In this document: positions 51,922-60,498 of the stretch, in pieces
How the letters are laid out: every line of letters begins with the position of its first letter
How positions within the stretch are numbered: position 1 is the stretch's first letter
NCBI GenBank assembly: GCA_020722565.1
Contig: DYKO01000002.1
Span: 180,041 to 244,040, forward strand
Length of the DNA stretch: 64,000 nucleotides
Direction: 5' to 3'
Source: Rikenella microfusus
Lineage (GTDB): Bacteria; Bacteroidota; Bacteroidia; Bacteroidales; Tenuifilaceae
The notes under the pieces: model-generated
Told to the model about the DNA's origin: nothing
The model's input: the letters and a program-made list of their open reading frames with translations, nothing else
The model's database searches: none
Program-made: the position numbers and the translations under genes

Positions 51922-52938
51922 CTATTTTGGTCTAGACGATTCCCTAACAATGAGTTGGGTTTTGAGAATTTCGGTAACCGGTGGGTCCTGTTTGGTTTGT
52001 GTAATTCGTCGAATTAGCTGCTCCATGGCTTTTTTACCCATTTCAAAACCCGGCTGGTTAACAGTAGTCAATGTAGGCTCAACCATGAGTGAGGACTGGT
52101 CATCGCCAAAACCTACTACGGCAATATCTTGGGGAATTTTATAGCCATTGCGCAACAGAACCTTCATGGCACCGGCAGCAGTAAAATCGTTAACTGTAAA
52201 AATTGAATCGAACTTCAAACCGCTATCAATAAGTTTTTGGGTTTCCACCAAAGCCGACTGGAAGGTATCGCAATGAATGATATGCCGTTCATCGATATAT
52301 ACGCCATTATCGCGCATGGCCTTAAGGTAACCGTTTAAGCGGTTTTGACCAATAAGCCGATTTTGGGGGCCAGAGAAATGAACAATTTTCCGTCGGCCCT
52401 GAACAATTAGGTGCTCGGTAGCCTGGTAGGCACCATCAAAATCATCAATAATGACCCTATCGGCCTGAATCTCATCTATAGCCCTATCGAAAAAAACAAT
52501 GGGAATACCCTCTTCCTCAAACCTTTGAAGATGCGTATAGTTATCGGTTTCCTTTGAAACCGAGATAAGAATGCCATCTACAATACCATTTAAAAAGGCA
52601 TCGCAAGCGGTTACCTCGCGGTTATAATCCTCGGCCGATTGGCTAATCATAACACTGTAACCGTTAGCAATGGCAACTTCTTCAATGCCACTAATTACCG
52701 ATGAAAAGAAATAGTGAACTATTTCGGGTATCACAACCCCTATTATATTACTACGCTGGTTGCGCAAACTCAGCGCAATAATGTTGGGTTTGTAGTTGTA
52801 CTTGGCAGCCAGTTCATTAACCATACGCTTGGTTTCCTGGCTAATATCGGGATGATCCTTTAGCGCACGCGACACAGTTGATGGACTAATTCCCAACTCA
52901 CGGGCAATATCCTTAATAGTAATCTGACTCGATTTCAT
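51922..52938 (-). CDS. LacI-family transcriptional regulator of the starch locus
   Basis: This 338-residue regulator has an N-terminal LacI HTH (ITIKDIARELGISPSTVSRALKDHPDIS) with hinge helix, and a periplasmic-binding-like sensor domain (IIGVVIPEIVHYFFSS, VGFGDDQSS). It is divergent from susC. The 267-bp space between them holds a 22-bp inverted repeat that fits a LacI-type operator. It probably senses a malto-oligosaccharide or its derivative and controls the sus operon, as MalR-like regulators do in other Bacteroidota. Confidence 0.93.
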   Translation of the reverse strand: MKSSQITIKDIARELGISPSTVSRALKDHPDISQETKRMVNELAAKYNYKPNIIALSLRNQRSNIIGVVIPEIVHYFFSSVISGIEEVAIANGYSVMISQSAEDYNREVTACDAFLNGIVDGILISVSKETDNYTHLQRFEEEGIPIVFFDRAIDEIQADRVIIDDFDGAYQATEHLIVQGRRKIVHFSGPQNRLIGQNRLNGYLKAMRDNGVYIDERHIIHCDTFQSALVETQKLIDSGLKFDSIFTVNDFTAAGAMKVLLRNGYKIPQDIAVVGFGDDQSSLMVEPTLTTVNQPGFEMGKKAMEQLIRRITQTKQDPPVTEILKTQLIVRESSRPK

Positions 52939-53083
52939 GATTTAAAGGGATAATAATTTATTCTTAACTTTTTAATGTTTAAATTGTTATACTTCAAACA
53001 TAACACTTTTTTTAAAATCAAAAATAGCGTATAAATGATAATAAAATTAAACCCCAGCAATATATAATTTTTTAATCAAAACT

Positions 53084-53105
53084 CAAACGATTGCGGTATC
53101 GTTTG
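53084..53105. promoter_or_regulatory. candidate LacI-family operator upstream of susC
   Basis: Perfect 8-bp arms CAAACGAT (53084-53091) and ATCGTTTG (53098-53105) are separated by 6 bases. The first arm extended, CAAACGATTG, is itself nearly symmetric about a central CG, as LacI-family sites are. It sits 100 bases before the susC ATG. Confidence 0.55.
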
Positions 53106-53205
53106 CATAATTTTTTGAGGCATTTTACAGATATTAAATATATTACACTTTAACATTTAATAACTTTCAGGTGAAAATTTAACCTAACCATAAAATTCTA
53201 TTTAT

Positions 53206-56166
53206 ATGAAGAACAGAAGTTTTATTAAAAACATCGTCGTCCTACTGGCCCTAATTTTTTATCAGGGTCTGGCATTAGGGCAAGGCATCACAATAACCGG
53301 TACGGTTACTGATGCCTCAAGTAAAGAGCCTATGCCGGGCGTTTCAGTTTTTATTAAAGGTACAACAGTTGGTACCGTTACTGATTTAAATGGGAAGTAC
53401 AGCATCAAAACACAAAACAGCTCCGATTTGCTGGTGTTTAGTTTTGTAGGTTATGAAACTGTAGAGATTCCCGTAGCTGGACGCTCAGTAATTGATGTAC
53501 AACTCAACGTATCAACCAAACAAATTGAAGAAGTTGTTGTAATCGGTTATGGTACAGTTAAAAAGGAAGACCTGACCGCTTCGGTAAGTTCGGTTTCAGC
53601 CAAGGACTTTAACAAAGGCGCCATTACCTCGCCACAGGAGCTGCTGGTTGGCAAAGCAGCTGGTGTGGTTATTACCACAAATAGCGGTGCTCCGGGTAGT
53701 GGTTCAACCATTCGTATTCGTGGTGGCTCATCGTTAAATGCTTCCAATGATCCCCTTATTATTATTGATGGAACGCCCATTGATAACAGTAATGTTTCAG
53801 GAAGTTCCAACCTTCTTTCATTCCTTAATCCCAACGATATTGAAACTGTAACTATTCTTAAAGATGCAGCTTCAGCTTCTATTTATGGTTCAAGGGCATC
53901 AAACGGTGTAATACTCATTACAACTAAGAAATCAAAGGAGGGCTCTCCTTTCAAAATTTCTTACAATGTTAATACCTCGCTTTCGAGCGCCATCAAGTTC
54001 ATTGACGTATATTCAGGCGATGAGCTAAGACAAATAGCCTATGATAACCGCAATCTTTATGGTGCTGATAAGCTATTACTTTTAGGCTCAGAGAATACCA
54101 ACTGGCAAAAAGAACTCTTTAGAACTGCATTTTCACAAGACCATAATATTGCTGTTAGCGGATCAACAAAGTACTTACCATATCAGGCTTCTTTAGGTTA
54201 CACCAATCAGAGCGGTATTATGAAAAACACCGATATGCAGCGTGCAACCGGTTCATTAACACTTAATCCCTCATTCTTAAATAACACCCTTAATATAACC
54301 GTTAACGCAAAGGGGATGTCCACTAAACAAAACTTCGGTGATGAAGGTGCATTAGGTTCTGCGCTCAACATGGATCCAACCCAGCCCATTTACGATGGTA
54401 ATGAACTATCCAAAGGATACTATCAGTGGGAAAACTACGGCGCCAACCTTGGTACTCCAAACCCCGTTCAGCAATTAATGGATGTTGACAACAAATCGGA
54501 TGTAGTTCGATTCATCGGAAATTTCCAGGTAAATTACAAATTGCCCTTTGTTGAAGGATTGCAAGCCAACTTAAATATGGCTACCGACTACAATAAGGGA
54601 GAGGGACACAATAACAGACCATACTGGTCACCTAATACCCTACGTGGTCAGTACCTAGGAAGACTAAATAGCTACAACAGCACAAACAAAAATAACCTTT
54701 TGGATTTTTATCTTAACTACAATAAGGAATTGGGTTTCCTTAACAGCAAAATTGATGCTACTGCAGGTTATTCATGGCAGCATTATGAAAGAGAAGGTGA
54801 GTCGTTAACTTACAGTCAATTGGTAACAACTGGATGGCCCTATAGGGAAGAAAAAAGTTCATACATTACCGAAAACTACTTGGTTTCGTTCTTTGGTAGA
54901 GTTAACTACTCAATATTTGAGAAATATTTGATTACCGCTACCGTGCGCTATGATGGTTCTTCACGTTTTGCTGAGAGTAACCGTTGGGGTCTATTCCCAT
55001 CAGCCGCTTTTGCATGGAAAGTTAAGGAAGAATCGTTCCTTAAAAATGTTGATTTAATTTCCGACTTAAAGTTCCGTTTAAGCTGGGGGGTTACTGGTCA
55101 ACAAGATATATTCAATGATTATCCTGCACAAGCCAGGTACATTGCCTCAACAGAAGGTTCATACTATCCCATTGATGGAGAATTCCGTCCCACACTGAGA
55201 CCTAACGCATACGATCCGGATATTAAGTGGGAGGAAACTACCACTCAAAACGTAGGAATTGATTTTGGATTCCTTAAAAACAGAATTAACGGTTCATTCG
55301 ACCTATATAAGCGTAAAACCAAGGATTTGCTTAATGTAGTTAACATTCCTAGTGGTAGCAACTTCTCTAACGTGCTTCTAACCAATGTGGGTAGCCTCGA
55401 AAACAAAGGTTTTGAGGTAGCATTAAACTTCATTCCTATTTCAACAAAGGATATGAACCTTACCTTTGGGTTTAACCTAACCTACAATAAAAATAAAATT
55501 ACAAAGCTGTTAATGTCCGATGATCCTAATTTCATTGGCATCCTATATGGCGACGCATTCACAGGTCAGAAACAGGTTACCCGCGTTGGTGAACCAGCTT
55601 ACTCATTCTTTGTAAATAAGCAGGTTTACGATGCCAATGGTAATCCTATCGAAGGTTTGTATGTTGATCTTTCGGGTGAAGGTGGTGTTGTAAATGGCGA
55701 CAATGCAGATAAGTACATTTACCACAACCCCAACGCCGATTATTTGATGGGCTTCACCATTCGTTTCAGCTATAAGGACTTCGACATTTCTACCTCAAGC
55801 CGTGCCAGCATTGGAAACTATGTATATAACGGCATTGCAGCAGGTGCTTCGTACGACCAAATGTACCAAATTGGATACTGGAAAAACTTCACCACCCAGC
55901 TTAGCGATACCCGTTTTGTTAAACGTCAGTTCACCAGCGATTACTTTGTTGAAAATGCCTCGTTCCTGAGAGTTGACCATATAACCGCAGGATATAACTT
56001 TAACAACATCCTCAGTAAGGTTAACCTTCGCGTAAGTTTTACCGTTCAAAATGCATTTACTTTTACCAAGTATAATGGTATTGATCCTGAAGTTAACGGT
56101 GGTGTTGACTATAGTTTTTATCCAAGACCTCGCACCTTTATGTTAGGACTTGGTTTTACATTTTAA
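53206..56166 (+). CDS. susC: SusC-family TonB-dependent outer membrane transporter
   Basis: This 986-residue protein has a signal peptide, then a carboxypeptidase-regulatory-like domain (ITGTVTDASSKEPMPGVSV), a TonB-box/plug region (EEVVVIGYGTVKKEDLTASVSSV; IRIRGGSSLNASNDPLIIIDG), and a long beta barrel ending in aromatic Phe (MLGLGFTF). These are hallmarks of the SusC/RagA family, which imports oligosaccharides with SusD as lid. Neighbours (susD, susE, starch-binding lipoprotein, GH13 amylase) make starch or maltodextrin the likely substrate. susD starts 21 bases downstream. Confidence 0.96.
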   Translation: MKNRSFIKNIVVLLALIFYQGLALGQGITITGTVTDASSKEPMPGVSVFIKGTTVGTVTDLNGKYSIKTQNSSDLLVFSFVGYETVEIPVAGRSVIDVQLNVSTKQIEEVVVIGYGTVKKEDLTASVSSVSAKDFNKGAITSPQELLVGKAAGVVITTNSGAPGSGSTIRIRGGSSLNASNDPLIIIDGTPIDNSNVSGSSNLLSFLNPNDIETVTILKDAASASIYGSRASNGVILITTKKSKEGSPFKISYNVNTSLSSAIKFIDVYSGDELRQIAYDNRNLYGADKLLLLGSENTNWQKELFRTAFSQDHNIAVSGSTKYLPYQASLGYTNQSGIMKNTDMQRATGSLTLNPSFLNNTLNITVNAKGMSTKQNFGDEGALGSALNMDPTQPIYDGNELSKGYYQWENYGANLGTPNPVQQLMDVDNKSDVVRFIGNFQVNYKLPFVEGLQANLNMATDYNKGEGHNNRPYWSPNTLRGQYLGRLNSYNSTNKNNLLDFYLNYNKELGFLNSKIDATAGYSWQHYEREGESLTYSQLVTTGWPYREEKSSYITENYLVSFFGRVNYSIFEKYLITATVRYDGSSRFAESNRWGLFPSAAFAWKVKEESFLKNVDLISDLKFRLSWGVTGQQDIFNDYPAQARYIASTEGSYYPIDGEFRPTLRPNAYDPDIKWEETTTQNVGIDFGFLKNRINGSFDLYKRKTKDLLNVVNIPSGSNFSNVLLTNVGSLENKGFEVALNFIPISTKDMNLTFGFNLTYNKNKITKLLMSDDPNFIGILYGDAFTGQKQVTRVGEPAYSFFVNKQVYDANGNPIEGLYVDLSGEGGVVNGDNADKYIYHNPNADYLMGFTIRFSYKDFDISTSSRASIGNYVYNGIAAGASYDQMYQIGYWKNFTTQLSDTRFVKRQFTSDYFVENASFLRVDHITAGYNFNNILSKVNLRVSFTVQNAFTFTKYNGIDPEVNGGVDYSFYPRPRTFMLGLGFTF

Positions 56167-56187
56167 AAAATAAAAAACAATATTAAT

Positions 56188-57831
56188 ATGAAGAGAGTTA
56201 AAGTAATATTCGGTATCTTTCTAGCAGCGCTAGTATTTACTGCATGTGTGAAAGATCTTGATGTGAAACCTAAGGATCCCAATTCAATTCTTTCGGGAAA
56301 CCTAGGTGATGATCCTAACTACATGAAACAAGTTCTTGGAAAAATTTATGCCAGCTATATCATTGCAGGGCAAGGGGCCAATGGTGGAGCAGATATTAGT
56401 GCACCTGATGAAAACTTCTTTACAACCTGCCGTGCGCTTTGGAACCTCCAGGAAATTACTACCGACGAAGCTATTTGCGCCTGGGGTGATGTGGGTATTG
56501 CTGATTTGAACACTCAAACCTGGAGCTCACAGAACCCATTCCTTACAGCACTTTACCAACGCTTAAGCCTTACAATTACTTATGCCAACGACTTCATTAA
56601 CCTAACCAATGGCAGCTCAGATCCTGACGTTCAAAGGTACAATGCAGAGGCCCGCTTTTTAAGAGCACTTGCCTACTACTACCATATGGATCTTTTTGGA
56701 AATCCCCCATTCACCACCGATAAGGATGGCGTAGGAAAGTACTATCCCAGACAACTCGATGAAAATGTTGTTGAAGCACGAAAAAAACTCTTCAACTACA
56801 TTGTATCGGAACTTAAAGCAATATCTCCTAAACTAGCTGTACCCGGAGGTGTATCGACACAGGCTAATCGTGCTGCTGCATGGATGTTGCTTGCACGCAC
56901 CTACCTTAATGCTGAGGTTTACACAGGAACAGCAAAGTGGGATAGCTGTAAAATTTACACCGATAGCGTAATCAATTCTGGGGCCTACTCTTTAGCCACT
57001 AACTATCGCCAAAACTTTAGTGCTGACAATAATCACCCTACAAACCCTGAAATGATACTTGCCTGGGAACAGGATGGAATTAATACACAGGGTTATGTTG
57101 GAACCACCTTCATTATTGAATCGAGCAGCGATGCCACATATATTAGAGCGGAAGATTACCACGGCTTAACCTCAAACACCAACTGGAATGGTAATCGTGC
57201 TCGTTTACAATTTGCAGAAAGAATGCTGGGTATTTCGAATCCAGCCTGGAGCGAAGGAACCGATCTTCGTACACTCTACCCTGCCGATACCCGTGTTTTC
57301 TTAAAAGTAAAAAAACAAACTGACATACCTGCTGCATCTTCAAGCGGTGACTACGGTATAGGAGTTTACAAGTTCACTGCCCGCAACACTGATGGCACAC
57401 ACCCAGCAAATTACAACCCTGCATTTGCATGTACCGATTTCCCTGTATTCCGTTTAGCCGATGCTTATACGATGCGCGCTGAAGCCAATTTCAACTTAGG
57501 TAATACCCCTGACGCACTTGCTGATATCAACTACATCCGTGATCGGGCTTATCAAGGAGGTGATTTTGGTACCACACCAACTAGTTCCTACCGTTTAACC
57601 TCGCTTACACTTGATGATATTCTAGATGAAAGAGGACGCGAGTTTTACTATGAAGCCCAGCGTCGTACCGATTTGATACGCTTTGGAAAATTCACAGGTG
57701 GAAGCTATCTGTGGACATGGAAAGGTGGTGTTAAAGATGGCACTGCTACCCCAGATCATCTGAATATATTCCCTATTCCTGCTGCTGAGGTATCAGCAAA
57801 TCCTTTCATTAGACAAAACCCCAATTACTAA
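56188..57831 (+). CDS. susD: SusD/RagB-family glycan-binding lipoprotein
   Basis: This 547-residue surface lipoprotein has its lipobox around TACVKD. The SusD fold shows as tetratricopeptide-like helices (RYNAEARFLRALAYYYHMDLFGNPP; ADAYTMRAEANFNLGNTPDALADINYIRDRAY) and the C-terminal DERGREFYYEAQRRTDLIRFGKF ... NIFPIPAAEV. It covers the SusC barrel and captures the oligosaccharide. It is the second gene of the sus operon. Confidence 0.96.
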   Translation: MKRVKVIFGIFLAALVFTACVKDLDVKPKDPNSILSGNLGDDPNYMKQVLGKIYASYIIAGQGANGGADISAPDENFFTTCRALWNLQEITTDEAICAWGDVGIADLNTQTWSSQNPFLTALYQRLSLTITYANDFINLTNGSSDPDVQRYNAEARFLRALAYYYHMDLFGNPPFTTDKDGVGKYYPRQLDENVVEARKKLFNYIVSELKAISPKLAVPGGVSTQANRAAAWMLLARTYLNAEVYTGTAKWDSCKIYTDSVINSGAYSLATNYRQNFSADNNHPTNPEMILAWEQDGINTQGYVGTTFIIESSSDATYIRAEDYHGLTSNTNWNGNRARLQFAERMLGISNPAWSEGTDLRTLYPADTRVFLKVKKQTDIPAASSSGDYGIGVYKFTARNTDGTHPANYNPAFACTDFPVFRLADAYTMRAEANFNLGNTPDALADINYIRDRAYQGGDFGTTPTSSYRLTSLTLDDILDERGREFYYEAQRRTDLIRFGKFTGGSYLWTWKGGVKDGTATPDHLNIFPIPAAEVSANPFIRQNPNY

Positions 57832-57854
57832 ATTGTTACAAAAAAACGAATGCC

Positions 57855-58907
57855 ATGAGAAATAAAGTAATAAAATATTTTGGGATAGTTGGATTGCTGG
57901 CATTGTTTGCCGGCTGTGAGAAGGATGGTGAACAGGTTAAAATGCTTGCCGAACCAATTCCTCCAACTATTGTTTCAATGCCTGAAATGAAGTTCTTTAG
58001 AACAGGTGACCCCAATCAGGTTGTTGAAATTAGGTGTACTCCAGTTGATCCGGGCTTTAAAGCTTCGGCAACTTACTTCCTTGAAATTGCTGCTTCGGGT
58101 GAATCATTTGCAAACCCTATTCTTCTTTACTCTGGAGCACAGGATACATTAATTTCGTTTAAGGTTAGTGAACTCAACGCAAAATTGCTTAGTGTTTTCG
58201 ATGGCGATGTAGAAACCAATGCCGAAGTTAGAGTTAGAGCAATTCTAACTGTTGACGCAGGTACAGGCGCTCCAGGAACAGGAGCCAATGCCTTTGAATA
58301 TACATCAGCCTCATCGGCTACTGTAGTCAGACCTTACGGTTTACCGCGCCTTGACCTTGTTGGTACCACATACACCAACTGGATTGAGTCACCCAATGCA
58401 GATGGCATTTACAGCGGATTTGTTAAGTTAAGTAGCACTGAACCCTTTACCCTTAAAAACCCAGACGATAACAAGGTTTACGCGCTTAATTCAGCGGGTA
58501 CTGCTATTGAAGAAAATGGCACTACTAGCTTAGTGTCAACCGACAATGGATGGTATAAGCTAACCATTAACCTCAATAATGGCACATTTGCCATTGATGC
58601 TCATATGTACGGAGTTGTTGGTTCTGCTACTCCCAATGGCTGGGGTTCTCCCGATATCAAAATGGATTACAACCGCAAGAAAGGATTCTGGGAGGTAACA
58701 ACCGACCTCGTAGTAGGTGAAATCAAGTTCCGTAAAAACGACGGATGGGCTTGGAACCTTGGCCTTGATGGAACCGATGGCAAACTTAAGCACGACGGAC
58801 CAAATATACCTGTTGCAAGTGCTGGCAGCTATTACATCACCCTTACCATTACCCAATACGATGGTCCGAATGAAGCAGGTGTATATACAATTACTAAGCT
58901 TAACTAA
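57855..58907 (+). CDS. susE: SusE-family starch-binding outer membrane lipoprotein
   Basis: This 350-residue lipoprotein (lipobox LFAGCEKD) has an N-terminal SusE domain (about 30-160), then two starch-binding-like modules. The last contains the VVGSATPNGWGSPDIKMDY and GEIKFRKNDGWAWNLGLDG pattern found in the SusE/SusF C-terminal modules. It should hold starch at the cell surface without cutting it. It is 23 bases after susD, with the next lipoprotein gene 14 bases further. Confidence 0.9.
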   Translation: MRNKVIKYFGIVGLLALFAGCEKDGEQVKMLAEPIPPTIVSMPEMKFFRTGDPNQVVEIRCTPVDPGFKASATYFLEIAASGESFANPILLYSGAQDTLISFKVSELNAKLLSVFDGDVETNAEVRVRAILTVDAGTGAPGTGANAFEYTSASSATVVRPYGLPRLDLVGTTYTNWIESPNADGIYSGFVKLSSTEPFTLKNPDDNKVYALNSAGTAIEENGTTSLVSTDNGWYKLTINLNNGTFAIDAHMYGVVGSATPNGWGSPDIKMDYNRKKGFWEVTTDLVVGEIKFRKNDGWAWNLGLDGTDGKLKHDGPNIPVASAGSYYITLTITQYDGPNEAGVYTITKLN

Positions 58908-58921
58908 TTAATAATGCAGCT

Positions 58922-60448
58922 ATGAAACGAAACAAAATATTAAAGTTCTCTGCGCTCCTCTTGGCGTTTGCCTCTCTTGGTATAGTATCGTGTACCGAGG
59001 AGCCTGCAGATAATCGTCTTCAGCCAAACTTGGCCACGACTCAAGTAATGAATGTTACCAGTAACTCGGCAACTGTTGTAGGCTATATTGTTGCTGGAAC
59101 CGAAAAGTTCACAGAAAGAGGTGTTTGCTATAGCACAAGCCCTGACCCTACAATTGACAATGAAACCATTCTTTGGATTGACAATGGTGAAAAGAAAGCA
59201 ACATTCCAGGTTACCATTAGTGGGTTAACACATGTAACAACATACTATGCAAAGGCCTACGCTAAACTTGGTGATGAAATTAAGTATGGCGAAGAGCTTT
59301 CGTTCACTACCCTACCTATTCCTCCCACTGTTACAACAGCAGATGTTACAGAAATTACCAGCTCATCAGCTAAAAGCGGCGGTGAAGTTACTAACAATGG
59401 CGGTGCTGAAGTAACTGCAAGAGGAATTTGCTGGTCAACCTCGTCAAATCCAACTGTTTCTGACTCAAAAACATCCGATGGTAATGGAGATGGTGCATTC
59501 ACAAGCAACATAACTGGTTTACAACCAAACACAACCTATTATGTTCGGGCCTATGCTATAAATAGCGCTGGAACCAGCTACGGTGAGGAAAAGCAATTTA
59601 AGACCCTAAATATTACTAAATTCTGGGTGGTTGGCAGTTACAACGGATGGGACAATAGCGATAATGCAAAGTATATCATTTCGTCATTAACCAGTGGTAA
59701 CTGGGCAGAAGGGTACATATACCTAACAGCAGGTGAATTTAAACTTGTAACCGATCACAGCTGGTCCGATCCAGCAACCTTTGGCGACGATGGTAGCAAT
59801 TCTGGCAAATTGGCTAACCCCGGCAACAACATTACCGTTTCCGCAGATGGCCACTATCGTATTAAAGGTAATATGGTGGATATGCAATACGAATTGCTAA
59901 AAATGGATTGGGGTGTTATTGGTAGTGCTACTCCACTTGGCTGGGGTGATGAAACTACTTTAACATACAATCAAACCCTAGATCAATGGATTGGTGGAGT
60001 ACATCTAACAAATGCTGAACTTAAATTCAGAGCTAACCATAGCTGGGATTACAACCTTGGTGGCGATTTGAATGCCCTTTCGTATGGCGGGGCTAACATT
60101 GCAATCAGTCTTGAAGATGACTATGCAATTACCCTCGATTTAAGCACACCAAATGAATATAAGGCTTCCATTAACCGTTGGGGTATTATTGGTAATGCAA
60201 CTGCCGACGGCTGGAATTCCGATCAGAATATGACCTGGGATGGCACAAATGGTGTTTTCACAGCCACACTGGATCTTACTGTTGGGGAAATCAAATTCAG
60301 GGCTAACGATGATTGGACAGTAAATCTTGGTGGTCCATTAAATGCACTTGAACCCGGTGGTGCAAATATTGCGATCAACGAAGCAGGTAATTACACCATT
60401 ACGCTGAATCCATGGACTAAAGTTGCAACTATAATTAAGAACATCTAG
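58922..60448 (+). CDS. SusF-like lipoprotein with two Fn3-like and three starch-binding modules
   Basis: This 508-residue lipoprotein (lipobox GIVSCTEE) is modular. Two fibronectin-III-like repeats come first (about 35-130 and 133-225; each with a RG(V/I)CxSTSxxPT motif and a ThrTyr-rich end). Three SusE/F-type modules follow (about 228-320, 325-415, 420-508), marked by VVGSYNGWDN, VIGSATPLGWGDE and IIGNATADGWNSD, with KFRA(N)..WxxNLGG repeated in the last two. The Fn3-like arm probably lifts the binding modules from the membrane. It is the last gene before a strong terminator-like hairpin in the operon. Confidence 0.88.
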   Translation: MKRNKILKFSALLLAFASLGIVSCTEEPADNRLQPNLATTQVMNVTSNSATVVGYIVAGTEKFTERGVCYSTSPDPTIDNETILWIDNGEKKATFQVTISGLTHVTTYYAKAYAKLGDEIKYGEELSFTTLPIPPTVTTADVTEITSSSAKSGGEVTNNGGAEVTARGICWSTSSNPTVSDSKTSDGNGDGAFTSNITGLQPNTTYYVRAYAINSAGTSYGEEKQFKTLNITKFWVVGSYNGWDNSDNAKYIISSLTSGNWAEGYIYLTAGEFKLVTDHSWSDPATFGDDGSNSGKLANPGNNITVSADGHYRIKGNMVDMQYELLKMDWGVIGSATPLGWGDETTLTYNQTLDQWIGGVHLTNAELKFRANHSWDYNLGGDLNALSYGGANIAISLEDDYAITLDLSTPNEYKASINRWGIIGNATADGWNSDQNMTWDGTNGVFTATLDLTVGEIKFRANDDWTVNLGGPLNALEPGGANIAINEAGNYTITLNPWTKVATIIKNI

Positions 60449-60456
60449 CATTTAAC

Positions 60457-60487
60457 AGGCTGCCTCAGTACTGGGGCAGCCTTTTTA
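60457..60487 (+). terminator. hairpin terminator between the SusF-like gene and the amylase
   Basis: AGGCTGCC (60457-60464) pairs with GGCAGCCT (60475-60482), extended inward by further pairing, and is followed by TTTTT. It is a strong intrinsic-terminator shape, yet the amylase starts only 17 bases after the hairpin. Confidence 0.75.
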
Positions 60488-60498
60488 ATACTTAAACT

